A DNA stretch of 64,000 bases from Pseudoscleropodium purum (taxonomy: Eukaryota > Streptophyta > Bryopsida > Hypnales > Brachytheciaceae): positions 2,048,501 through 2,112,500 of the forward strand of contig OZ017802.1 of the NCBI GenBank assembly GCA_963969395.1, given 5' to 3'. How positions within the stretch are numbered: the first letter of the stretch is position 1; each line of letters opens with the position of its first letter. A model generated the notes under the pieces. It did no database searches. It was not told the DNA's origin and saw nothing but the letters and a program-made list of their open reading frames with translations. This document shows, one piece after another, positions 36,652 through 48,200 of the stretch. Made by a program: the position numbers and the translations under genes.

Positions 36652-37494
36652 AGTATAATGATCTTACAACCAACCTATTTGAACCATTCAATTTGTTTGC
36701 ACAAGGTAGAGTTTAATTGGTATCTTTTGGTAAAGACAATTATCATTGCATCCTTACACAATCCTAATTAAGCATACCCAATTTGGATTTCAAAAAATCA
36801 AAACTCCATTTTGGGTGAATTTTTAAAGATGATTTTTATGGTTTCACAAGATATTTTATTAAAACAATTGGTGATGAATTTTTTTAATTTGATTGTGGAG
36901 ATATCTAGGAAGCATCTATATGCACATCTTCCATCAACAAGCATCTCCAAAAAAGTTTCACAGTTCCTTCTATAGAAATTTCAATGCGAGGTGTTGTATG
37001 ACCAAATTTTTGTAAGATAGATATCTCTATAGATTTTAGCAAAGTAATTGTACCATCATGGTCAAATGTATGAAATTAGTTGTTAAGTGAGGGGCAAATA
37101 GAAAAATCTAATTATAATAAAGAAATATCTAGTTTTACAAAATTTGAGCATTATCAATCTAACATTGAAATCTCTATAGAGATATCAATGTGAAACTTTT
37201 TTGGAGATGCTCATTGAAAGGAAGATGTGTATATAGATGCTCCCTATATATTTATACAATCAAAAATTCATCGCCAATTGTTTTAATAAAACGTCATGTA
37301 AACCTATGAAAATTGACTTAAAAAATTCACCGTAATAAAAATGTCATGTTTTGAAACTGAAATTTGGTATGCTTGATTGGGATGGTGCAAGGATGTCATG
37401 ACAATTATCCTTACCAAAAGGTACTAATTAAATTCCATATCGTACAAAAGAATTTGAATGGCTCGAATAGGTTGGTTGTAAGATTGTTGTACTA
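36652..37494. mobile_element. Foldback element with arms of about 330 bp
   Basis: The left arm (36652 to about 36992) and right arm (about 37155-37494) are inverted copies. Shared blocks include CTTACAACCAACCTATT at the outer side, TTTATTAAAACAATTGG in the middle and GCATCTCCAAAAAAGTTTCAC at the inner side. A spacer of about 160 bp separates them. No coding frame and no clear target duplication. Probably a non-autonomous foldback or Mutator-like element. Confidence 0.7.
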
Positions 37495-37739
37495 CACTGC
37501 ACCAAGCACCATCAAATCATGAGAGCCAAGTCTTGAATTTTAGTGTCCCTGTACACAAACCATTTTTTGAAACCTCATAACTTATTCGTGGAATGTCCAT
37601 ATCATGCATGCTAAAGTGTGTTGAAATCCTCTTTTCCTTGCCAATAAGATCCAATCAAAGTAGTCTCTGTTTCATGATAGTAAATACACTCAGATGCAAT
37701 TACCAATTAGTGCAGTCTCTACAGCCTAATAAGTCATCC

Positions 37740-38280
37740 ATCAATTGTCAACGCGGAGCCTCCTCCCAGCTGTGGCGGAGATGCTCCCAACCTCTTCCGG
37801 TGAAGCTACAGTCTACAAGGCGCGTGCAACCGCCCTCATCGTAGCCCTTCAATTGACGGCTACGAGCGCCTCCTCCTCCACAATTCGCGATGACCATGTG
37901 GTAGCGGAAGTTTCAAAATGCATGAATAGAAGGGTAGCGGCATCTTCCTCGACGGAGCTCTCTTGGTGTCGACGCGGTGCCCCATCAATTGCATTTAAGC
38001 CCATCGTAAACTCGACAAAGCTTACTCGATCTGAGAGAGCGAGCGAGCGAGCTTCAGTCTGTTTCGTGAGGTAGAGGATGTATAGTCTTTTCAACTGGAT
38101 GGGTGCCACTCCCTCCGACCAGTGATTAGAAGAACTTGCTGAACGGCGGCACTCATCTTTGAAGCAATCGGGAATTTCCTTCGGTGGCTTCCAAGCAGGC
38201 GGAAGAAGCTTTTGTTCTGGAGCTCTGATCGAGTGCGAGTGACTACCGACACTTATACTCCACTCGCCGGGCTGGTTCAG
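37740..38280 (+). promoter_or_regulatory. Promoter and leader exon of paralog B
   Basis: GC-richer block with a GAGCGAGCGAGCGAG run near 38038-38052 and the GGCGGAAGAAGCTT motif near 38200 shared with paralog A. A good 5' splice sequence (CAG|GTAAATACT) at about 38281 suggests a leader exon. The open frames here on both strands overlap and have no family support. Confidence 0.45.
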
Positions 38281-39095
38281 GTAAATACTCGATCCGTCGC
38301 TTTGATCTGATTTGACACTCTCCTGTTAATTCGTCTTTGATTATCTCTGACCTAGCTGTGTTGCTTAGTTGGGATGCTTCACGTCGTAACGGGTTTTGAA
38401 AGAGTTTATTAGAGATCTGAAATCTAGACTTAGACTTACCTGCTTAATGAATTCAGGTTTAGATTTGCGTTTGACTTCGTACCTGTACGTGGACTCCTCG
38501 CTACGTGGTGGTCGCGGTCTAGAATGTTCTTGTGGCCTTTGACACTGTCGGAACGGAACTTTCAAGCGTAATGTGTCAAATCGTATGTACTTTTTCGGAT
38601 ATTGCTTGTTGGACAACTCCATGGAGGGTAGTACCTCATTGTAGCTTACTCTAGTAGATTAATTACGTGTGGGATTGGTTTTCTTGTTGCTGGAGAATGA
38701 ATTTTAGCATCTCGTGGGCAGACGGTGCGCGTGTGTTCATCTAATCTCATCTGTTCTCGCAGCTCTATACATGTCGTCTCGTATTTTGATCTGATGGCTG
38801 TCAGTCGGTATTGATTCCGAGTTAGAAAATCCACTTATTATGAAATCTTGCTTACACATGGTCGTTCATTTGTGTTCAAGTGAAGCCTTCATCATCCTTC
38901 ACGTGCATCCTCTTCAATTTTAAGCTACTTTTGGTTCACTATTGGATGTAAATCATGTAATCTATGTGCGAAAATGAAGATAGTGTTGGGTTCATCCTGG
39001 AAGCAGCTGTTCTATACTGATCGACTAGCTAATTGTTAGATTTCGTGGCCTAATTATTGGATCTGATGACGATGACCACATGCATTGCTTTGCAG
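38281..39095 (+). other. Putative 5' intron of paralog B with the empty hAT site
   Basis: It begins GTAAATACT and ends TGCTTTGCAG. The bases GACCACAT at 39074-39081 correspond to the GACTACAT that is duplicated around the 11.7-kb element in paralog A. Both sides of that point align with the two flanks of the insertion. Confidence 0.5.
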
Positions 39096-39377
39096 CTGAT
39101 CAGCATTCCATCCACGTATTTTGTCAAAATCGTCTCAAAGCCGAATTGGTCATTATCACCTATTCCTACAACTGAAACAATCCCGGCGCGTCTCTATTAA
39201 CAGCTACCGGCCTGTGGCCTTGAAGCGAAGAAATTCGGCGTAAGGGAACAAATTGAGCTGCAGTATTGGATTTCTGCAGCATTGCAACGTTGATCTAATA
39301 AGGAGCTTTCAAAAAGCATTTCTCTGTATCTACAAGGATAACTTGAAGGGTCCCTTGCAAGGGATGCTGTGGCATCA

Positions 39378-40603
39378 ATAGGGTGGTGGTGTTTGATCAT
39401 TTTGGCCATTGGAGGAGGATGTTGTGGAGTGTTGGCTGCTGACTCTGCTGCAATGGAGCCCAGTGCCACAGTGGCACGTGGGGGGAGGAGGGAGGATGCT
39501 ATCGTCCATTGTCGGATGTCATTTGGGGATTCTTGGTCACTCTTCTTGCCTTGACCGTCTCCTTGTGGGGCTCATTGAAATATACAACTGAGGGTACATC
39601 AACAGTGGGTTTCACGATTTTTATTGGTGTATTTGCTCCACTTTTTGATCTTGGATACATTGTTCAAAGATCATTGGCATGTGTTTCATTGTTGTGGAAT
39701 TGTCACAAAATGGGGTACCCTGATTCGTGCATTACTAGTTCTTCTTGGCTGAAGTTTTTGTGCTCATCACTGTTTCCATGGTCAAAGTCCCCTGCAAGAA
39801 TCTTGGCTTCTTGTGATATTGTGCTATATGTATCAAAAGTGTCACCGTTACTTAAAAAAGAATGGTTATGGTAAGATATGCTTGTTGTGGAGGATGAATC
39901 TGAGGCAATGGTAGTTGGAGAGAGTGGGACAAGAGCAATTCGAAATGATCAATATGCAAGAAAGCAACTTAGTCGAGAAGGAATTGGGTGGTTGGTATGG
40001 AAAGAGGTTTTGTATGGAGCAAAAGACTCCAAGCACTTGCCCAAGTATGATGAATTGAAGTATTTGTGTGCCAATTCCGGATATGCAGTCATTGCTATTG
40101 CAATTCAAGCCTTTGGGTATATATATGCAGTTGGTTTTCAGGGTGCCAAGAATTTGAGAATATCTCCCCTTGAAGTTATTGGATTGATTTTCAACATCAT
40201 CTTATTGATGAAAGTATTTTTTTATAGCACTTGCAATTGTTGCCATAGGTCATTGGTTATTTATATAGACAGAGATTGGGAACATGAAATTGGTGAATTT
40301 AACAACAATGATAAAGAAAAGTTCGAGCATTATGATGCAAAAAAACTCCTCGCAGTCATAGTCTTTGGTATATTTGTTGTTTTCAATACTTTGTTGATAT
40401 ACTATATTGTCCATATAGTAAAAGCTACAAATGTAATGGTAGGAGTACCTATAATATTGTTTTTATCACGACTTGGATTAGAGCTTTTAGGGGCTATAGT
40501 TTTTCTAAAGTATTTTTCTATGGGATATTGCATTGCTATTTTTGGATGTCTATTGACTGTGGTGGCTTACATTTGGACTCTAGTAGTAACAGTGTTGTAT
40601 TAA
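39378..40603 (+). pseudogene. Multi-pass membrane protein, paralog B, broken
   Basis: Aligned end to end with paralog A. The start codon of A is ATA here (39378-39380). A two-base gain in a G-run near 39480 shifts the frame, and a TAA interrupts at 39872-39874 (after KKEWLW), where A has AGC. After that the frame is open for about 240 codons to 40603 with good hydrophobic segments (YAVIAIAIQAFGYIYAVGF, VIGLIFNIILLMKVFFY, VIVFGIFVVFNTLLIYYIV). With A, this makes a locally duplicated family of which both copies are dead in this window, unless another start and splicing rescue the second half. Function unknown. Confidence 0.75.
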
Positions 40604-40898
40604 AGAACCATGCACTTCAATATGTGGGGAGATCTTATCAACCTTTCTCAGATTATTCCGTTCATTGGTTAAGGTTTGATCTAGTTGGACATATTTTTAG
40701 TGTAATTAATGGATTTCTTTCAATAAAGCTTCTTTTTATGCTTTTGTATTAAATACTGATATTTTTCATTCCAAAGGTGGTATTTGTAATATTCTTTCTT
40801 GAGTGTTCCTAAATATTTCATAGAATTTGGAAATCACTAATAACTCTTTGAATTAAGGATGAATGGTTTTTGCAATCACTTGATGAAAATCTTTTTAA

Positions 40899-41493
40899 TC
40901 CCTAAAGGCCCGAAGCACCAAATTTGGGTGTCAATAATATCTTGAAGTTAAATAAAACCTTACCAAATTTTTATTTTTTCTATAGTTTATATTATTTTTT
41001 GAAAAGTTTTATTTTGAAGTCTTCATTTTAGACTTGTAGCATTAATAATCCAATTTTAAAAATGATGGTTTATGATTTTTCTACTTGCAAATTTTATGCA
41101 AGGTTGTCCATTGAGAAATGCATTTAAAAAAATTATTGAGTAGATTTTGAGAACTTGAAAAGCCATTAATTGATTGGGGATATGCATGTTCGGCCCTTTA
41201 ACCCTATATTTTTTTGGTGACCAATCTTTTAGATTTGACATATGAAAAGAAAATTGAAATACTTTAAATCACTTTTCTAGTTTTAACACCCTCATGATCA
41301 AATATTATTATCTTTCAATTCATAAGAAATATTATTGTGTCCTATTTTCTAATGCAATCTCTAACATGTGAAGTAGTTGAATTTTTATGGGTATAATTCA
41401 AAAAGAATTGATATAACTTATCAAAATGTTGTCTTTTTGTTCAATTTAGGGCAAATTCCTAGAAGCTCAAATAAGGTCTTGGGCATTTAGGGG
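40899..41493. mobile_element. TTAA-flanked element, 0.6 kb (piggyBac- or Kolobok-type ends)
   Basis: TTAA at 40895-40898 and 41494-41497 flank a 595-bp element with ends TCCCTAAAGGCCC and (inverted) CCCCTAAATGCCC. The 3' flank of paralog A has a single TTAA at 29422-29425 with matching sequence on both sides (GATGAAAA before, ATTTCAAGTGATTTTAAA after), so this is a true insertion. TTAA duplication with CCCTAA termini is typical of piggyBac; Kolobok also uses TTAA. Non-coding. Confidence 0.8.
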
Positions 41494-41497
41494 TTAA

Positions 41498-42120
41498 CAT
41501 CCATGGTATTTCAAGTGATTTTAAACACAATGTTGGTGATTATTTAAATCTTCACAAATAGTGATGTAAGATAGAACATTCATTATGAAACCCTACTTTT
41601 TGACCCTAAAAATCAGCATGTTTATAATCCAATTCTAATTACTTTAGTCTACTTACCCTTATGATATATTGATGGACTCTCATTCCTTGGATTTATTACT
41701 TTTTGAAGAATGTATTTTATACAAAGCACATATCTATGGACAATAATAGGTACTAACTAACCTTTCTCTTCAAATATTCATCGAAATGAAAAAAATGTTA
41801 TTTAGATAAAAAGAACTTTAGTTGATATTTTCTCCACAAGGTAATCAATTAGGACTCTTGATAGTTAAAGAAGACAATTTTTTTCAAAGGTCAGAAGTAG
41901 ATTTGGTCCACTTAGTCCAAATCTCTATAATGCCAAGACTTGGTATTTCAATATAGGCAACACCAAGATTATTTGATGATGATATTTAATAAAAGTTGTA
42001 AACTTTGAGTTGTAAAGTGTATGAGTTTAATTGATCTCTTGACATCCCACCAATCAATATTTGTCCATAGAATGTAAGGTGATACATGTGATGAGCTCAT
42101 TGACCTTTATCAACTAATAC
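41498..42120. other. AT-rich intergenic, nothing supported
   Basis: The first part continues the homology with the 3' flank of paralog A; the rest shows no features. Confidence 0.5.
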
Positions 42121-42290
42121 CATTATAAAAAATCCGTATTTTTTTTGATGAATTTTTCTAAACATCCAAAGGTTTTCATACTAACAATAATATCAACTAA
42201 TATCAACTATAACCTCTTGATGTTATAGTTGATGTTATTATTAACCTGAAAACATGTGGATGTCTAAAAAAATATAGGTTTCTTATAGTA
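42121..42290. mobile_element. Small CACTA-type foldback MITE, decayed
   Basis: The 170-bp inverted repeat has ends CATTATAAAAAATCC and (inverted) TACTATAAGAAACC. Its arms contain AACATCCA(A/C)A and ATATCAACTA-like inverted matches. TAC lies on both sides (42118-42120 and 42291-42293). The ends resemble those of the 33053-33952 element. Confidence 0.6.
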
Positions 42291-42496
42291 TACCATCCCT
42301 TGACTAAGGTCTCAATCTAACATGAAAGCAAGAAACACTTGTATTGTTTTGAAGTTGAATATTATGGGTCTTTCTCAAATGCAAGCTTAACGATAAACTA
42401 AGAAAAACTTGCAGCAGTCCCATCAAGTAAAAAAGATTATCAAGCCTGCGGTAACAGTATACCACTTGGTGCATACTGTGTGCTTTTGAACTTAGC

Positions 42497-45400
42497 CTAT
42501 TTGTTGCCCACGATAGTGATGAGGTAAGGGCGCTCCAACGGAGCCTTGCAAGTCAGCAGGTGGCCTTTCAGTCGAGGCATGTTGGGCTGTGCGCTCCGGC
42601 ACCGGTGGCAACGAAGCTCCATCCTCAAAAACCTTTCCTCTATGTCCGGACCACAAGGCAGAACTCGCCCCTTCTCTGCCACTTCAGCCATAACATCCTG
42701 CGAGTCCCGGAAAAATCCAGTGGTGAAGGTGTTCCAGTGCTTCTTGTTCTTCAGATTCGGAGAGTCGAAGTCTTGACTTATGACATGCATGTGCAGTTGT
42801 CGCATCGACGGTACCTGAAGAAAGCGAAAACTGAGTTAAACATGGAAAGAGACTGTTCGACGGACAGCATGATGCAACGTAGAGGATTCTAAAACTGCAA
42901 AGGACGTGAACCCTCAACCCCTCTCCTGTGCTAACTGCAACTCACCTATTCATACACCTGGTTGGCCTTCAATGGAGCCAAATTAAGTTGGATACACTAA
43001 AGCATGACTTTTGGCTGAAGGAATGAATAATCACTCATCTTTGCAAGGATATCGATTTGTCTACTTTCCCATCAATATGGTCTACAAGCTCCCAATTTGA
43101 ATGATAGCATAAAAAATTAATAAATAGTGACAAAAACTCTGATCTCAACAGATTTGGCTGTCGAGCTTAAAAATCTCTCTACAGTGCTGCAGTGATCTCC
43201 CAAACAACACTTACATATGTTAGAATTCTTAAAGTGACGCAAATGGTATTCCCCTACCTTACATGCAAGGCAATTGTCCACCTTGCAAGCTCCTCAAGAA
43301 GATGAAGGACCGAATCCAAGATGTTGAGAAAGTAGCATATGAAATACAAACAGCATTCCACAGAATTTTCAGAGGTGATTTGAATATGGCTTACCCAGTG
43401 GTATCCAAGGCGAAACACTAGCGAAGGGTCCTCGTCGAAATACCGCCTTGCCCAAGTCTCACCAAGTGCATGCATATGCTTTAGAACAGGCAGATGCAGA
43501 GAACGGACATCCTCGATCGAGTCCAATCCGTCTCTTCTTGCAATGACCAGTAAATGCTTCTTACCCTGTCAAATTACCGTTTCGTAAGAAACTTATGCAC
43601 AATACCATCCATGTACTTATTCTCCTACTGAACTTGAATCAATCATGTAGAGAAAACTATCCAATCAGAGTCGACATGGTTAGACATCATGACTTAAATC
43701 GCGGTTCTCAAAACAAGTCAATTCTACTGCACGAGAGATAACGGAGGCACTAATATATAATCCTCCAAACCTGAGGGTTAACTTGGCGGCTAAGATAGAT
43801 GGTATTTACCTTTGCAAACTTGTCGGCGATGACAACTGCTTCATTTGTGACTTCCAGAGCAGCAGGAGAATGTTGCTCGGGATGCAATGCGATATTCCGC
43901 AATTCCTGAGCCCATGCTCCCCATTTTCCAGCTGTTCTCTCGTTGGTGGCTTTCTTGAATGTGGTCTCCAGACTCCCCAAAGTCTTCTCTTCCCTGCATG
44001 CCACCTTCAAAAGTCAAAATCACCATAACCCCTACTGAAGGCAAAATAGGGGCATCTAAAGTCACCAAAAAAACTCAATTTAGTGATACAACGAAAATTT
44101 CAGTCAATTCATAGAACAGGTACCCCTATCACAATCTTGTAATTGAAAGATTCTACTGGAGTTGTCCAATCAGAAAGGCAATAAAAGCAAGATAAGAGCA
44201 TACGAAATGCAGGTATCAAAAAGTTTACTATATTTGATTGCTCCTAAATTTATGAGGTTTTGTTCAGTCATATCAGTTTTTCATTCTAATTGTGCCATAT
44301 GCATGTTTCTGTGGCAGGTACTTAAGAGGAATCAAACTGTTAGATTAATCTCCTCATTCGAAATCATGAAACACCGAAAACAAGCTTGTACTTCAATTGT
44401 GTTATCAATTGTGATATCCTAATTTGAAGCAATGGTAAAAATAAAAAAACCAGGTCAATTGACAAAAACATGACACATTTCAATTCACATTGGGTATAAT
44501 CTGAAAATTTGAAGCAAGAAACTTTGTAAAATACGAGGAAAAAAAAGGATTCGAAAAGTCCTTCAAAAGAGAAATATTGCATGACGTCCAAGGATGAATC
44601 ATTTTAACTCTCTGCACGATTGCAGTTTCGGTCAAATTAGATATTAATACTGGGAAAAGAATGCGAAGGAGATACATAGAATGTTGCACAGCCAGGCCGC
44701 TATTGTCTGTCATGTCGATGTCGGAGTCCGTCTTAGTGCTTTCCTTCTTGACATTTTCATCAGTCTTCATACTTTCATCCCCAACAGGTCGATCCCGTTT
44801 CTGATGACGATCCATATCCCCTGGACCTTTCCGCTTGGCAGATTGCATCAAGAATGTGAAGGCATTCTTAGGTGCCGCTTTGAGAGAGTTCTTTGTTTCA
44901 GGTGAACCTCGAACATCAGCCCCCGCACTTTCACCACCAACTTGCTGCTCAACCAATGGCTTGTGGAGAGCGTTCAACGAATTGTTCTCTTTCAGCGCCA
45001 TCGTGGAGAAGGCCGTAAAAAGTTTACAGTATGCATTGCGTAATATTCGGCAACCTTGTGTATAATCTCCAGCAAGGGAATTTGGTCTCAGTGGATTCAT
45101 ATTGGGACCGAGCACATGGATGACATGAGTCACTCCTTCAATTCTGCGTAGAGGGCTCGTAGCAGGTAAAGCAACTGCCACAGCGTCCCCAGGTTGGAGC
45201 GTCTTTGCAACTTCTTTGGTTGCAAACTCCAACTCGAAACCGGCAGCCTCGAATATGGCTGCATTCACACCACCACCACCTGGTTTCAGCCGCCTGAAAA
45301 TGCAGACAATCATGTTGACTCAATCATCTAGAAGTTACAAGAAATCTGCGTCAAACTGGAGTAGACAATTTTGAAGCAATCAGTGCTGACAGATATAGAT

Positions 45401-47434
45401 ATGAAATCAGGCCATGCTCACCAATTCGTTGCATTTGCAATGAATCTGCACTTGGGACCTCCAGATGAATGCAGTTTCGTAATATCTCCAGCATGTATGA
45501 GCAGCTGCAGTGATGAGAGTCCAGCTGCAGCAGCCTTTTTCGAAACCCGACCTAGCATGTCTGAATTTGCAGAGAGATCTACAAATACGAGTCTCAGATC
45601 AGCATGGTTTGGGTTATGGAAAAACTCCGTAACCATTGCCACGATGATATCTGCTGCCATTTCATGATCAAACTGGAAGTCTGCTGTTGAAATAGATGGA
45701 AACGCTAGCGATCGAGACCCATCAATATCATCGTCCTTATTCATCATATTTACAATGTTTGCATCTGTTCTCCTGTCTCCAAAATTCAAATGAGGGCTAC
45801 TAATTGATACTCGCACGCTCTGTGAGGACGAACTTATATGTTCATCAACGGAAGATTTAGACTTCCAATCCTTGCCGAAAAGTGACTGTAAAGTCCCCTT
45901 CCCTTCCTGAACACTGGCACCGAACACACCCAAAGGTAGACGACCCCCACTGTCCAGCTGTGAGTAAAGAGCTACAGCTTTCTCAATCTCGGTGTCTGTC
46001 CGGCAGTAGGTAATCCGAACAAATCCTTCTTCCAGAGTCGGTGGAATTCGTGACCGTGAAACGCGGGACACCACTCCTCCAACACCTGAGCCCTGTAATC
46101 CTCCCTCGTGCTCAATACGTTGGGAAGCCCGCTGGATGCACACGCTCAATGGAAGATTAATAACCAATGCATGAGCTTCTACCCCCCTCTCCTTGGCTAG
46201 TAGGAGGAACTCTTTACGTTGTTCAAGGTCAATGTTGCAACGGTCTATAAGCACACAGCGCCATGTAGACAGTGCAGTCCCCGCTATCTTCAGACACTGT
46301 ACTTTGGTGCCACGTTTACCATTTGAAATTACATCCTGCAAAATTACATTTATGGTAATATGAAACTAGCAAGCCCGTAAGTATTACCCAAATGCCATTA
46401 AGAGATTTGCTATAAAAAAAACAGGGCATGTCAAATCCATGTATAGAAATTTCCATTTGCTTCCAGTTATATGTATGGCAGAATTTAAAACTTCTAGTTT
46501 GAGTTATCCATATTACTCAATTCCTTGCAGAGGAGATGATTCTTACTGCAAAGCTAACCAAGATAGTCCCAATCCTACCATCACACCATCGCCATCTTGA
46601 GTCTCAAAAATCTGCGAAAGATCTATGCTTCATCTTCAGAATAATCAAAGTCAAGAATAACAGCTATTTCTTACGAAACTTCAATTGCTATATGAGAATC
46701 ATTCAACAAACCTGGCAGATACGAGTCCAAGGCCGAGCTGCATTTTGAACAATTTTCTGACAAACCGTGCTTTTGCCAGACCCTGGCGGACCGACTAGCA
46801 TTAAAAGCACCAAGTCCTTGCTGTCATTTGGCCGCTGTAAAGTCGAAGCTGCAGACGCTGCTGATTAGTGCATGTTAAGAAAATATAACTCCCTCAATTG
46901 AGAGCATACTTCCAACTGATCATAAACTCTTCAACTATATCTAGTAACCCCTAAAGGATCAAGAATTCTTGGTTTGAAAATGAGAAGTTTGATTGATCGT
47001 ATTTCCAAAAATATATTTGAGATGGGACAGTTTCACCCAAATTAGTGAAGAACATTGCATGTGTTGGTCAACAATTAGGATTAGATACAAGAAAGTTCAC
47101 ATAAGACCTACTCAAAACTGCTCAGAAAAACATTTAGGGGGGTAAAGATACTTATCAATACACAAAACCAGGGTCTGCCCTACCCTACGACGAGTCCCTC
47201 TTCTTGATTTTCGTTACTTAAAGTGAATGGAGGATTTCGTGTTGTTCGAAGTAGAAAAACTGTCGTAAAAGTTATAAAAATTAAAATACCTGGCAGCTTA
47301 GGTGGTGTAGTCTCCTCATGAAATTTTACGCGATTGATCTCTGAAGGATGTCGAAACTCCAGCAAGTGCTCAGGATTTGTTCTATAGCATGCAGCACCCC
47401 ACTTGCAGTCCGGTAAGTGAATTTTTCTGTCCAT
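42497..47434 (-). CDS. APTX: Aprataxin-like DNA-repair protein (PBZ-kinase-macro-HIT-zinc finger)
   Basis: Seven exons join in phase: 47434-47290, 46860-46712, 46335-45422, 45293-44676, 43993-43810, 43565-43395 and 42814-42497, all with GT-AG borders, giving 832 residues. Order: PBZ-type zinc finger (C10, C16, H23, H29), which in other proteins binds poly(ADP-ribose); polynucleotide-kinase-like P-loop (GPPGSGKST at 72-80) with IDRCN near 128-132; macro domain with NATNWRLKPGGGGVNAA around 400; a charged linker; HIT domain with QLHMHVISQDF near 733; C-terminal finger with CHRC and HLLTC. Aprataxin removes AMP from aborted DNA-ligation ends in the nucleus. The kinase-macro-HIT layout is that of the plant homolog (Arabidopsis bHLH140); here a PBZ finger stands at the N-terminus. 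The first histidine of the HxHxH motif is Gln. All joints were made by eye. Confidence 0.9.
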
Positions 47435-48200
47435 TAAATAGCATCTGCGTCAATCACAGCATCGCTCAGTGAAACATTTGCATCCTAAGTTGCGGCGAAT
47501 GTCAGCTTCAATTAGCACTATATCGTCGCCTACGCAAACTTGCATCGAGATACTCCGTCAAAGAAGGCAAAAGAAGTGAGAAAACGAGAGAAAACTCCCT
47601 ATCTCTACGATCACAACAATCTATAGAAATTCACACTAAAAATAAACTGTCAATGACCTTCAAGAAGAGGCGCGACAACATCAAATCGTACGGATGCAAT
47701 CCATCAAAAGGATGCATAGCATTGCCGAGAGCCTACCGACAATATCGATTTCAGCCACAAATTCACATGAACATCAAAAGTTACAAACGAAATTATACTA
47801 GTCCAGGGCTCCCAAAAGGACAAAATCGGAAAAAAAAATTAAAGAAATCAAAGTTCGGATGCGAGCTCTTACCGATTGACAAATTTCGGTAAAGAAATGA
47901 TGCGACGACGCAGCGACCTTGACGCTTTGGCTCATCACCACGAGCTTCCCGATCAATGGCATTACGAACGTGCTCAACTAGGAAACCTAATTTCAAGGAA
48001 GAAACCCTACAATCCTATCGCAGCTCTCACTGTGGCAGAATTCACGGCCCGAACACGATGAGGATGCAATTGCTGTGGATGATGTGCAAAACCCTAAATC
48101 TTCGGAGTTGTACATTGAATCACATATAATTCCTTAAACCCTAGACTCACGATGGGGACGATGAATGCTTTGAAGAGCTCGCTTCCTTTAATTGATAATC
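47435..48200 (-). promoter_or_regulatory. Leader and promoter region of the aprataxin gene
   Basis: Less AT-rich than the intergenic DNA beyond it. It contains AAACCCTAAATC near 48090 and AACCCTAGACTC near 48140, leader-type motifs in plants. Start of transcription and any leader intron cannot be fixed by eye. The short plus-strand frames here look accidental. Confidence 0.4.

Noticed and set aside
37745..38109. Open frames of 109 and 86 codons on opposite strands
   Set aside because: They overlap in a GC-rich leader with a GAGC repeat and neither shows a domain; most likely leader of paralog B.
46950..47143. TTAA-type element in intron 1 of the aprataxin gene
   Set aside because: The ends CCCCTAAAGGATC and (inverted) CCCCCCTAAATG look similar to the family, but no TTAA duplication is present and the ends may be chance.
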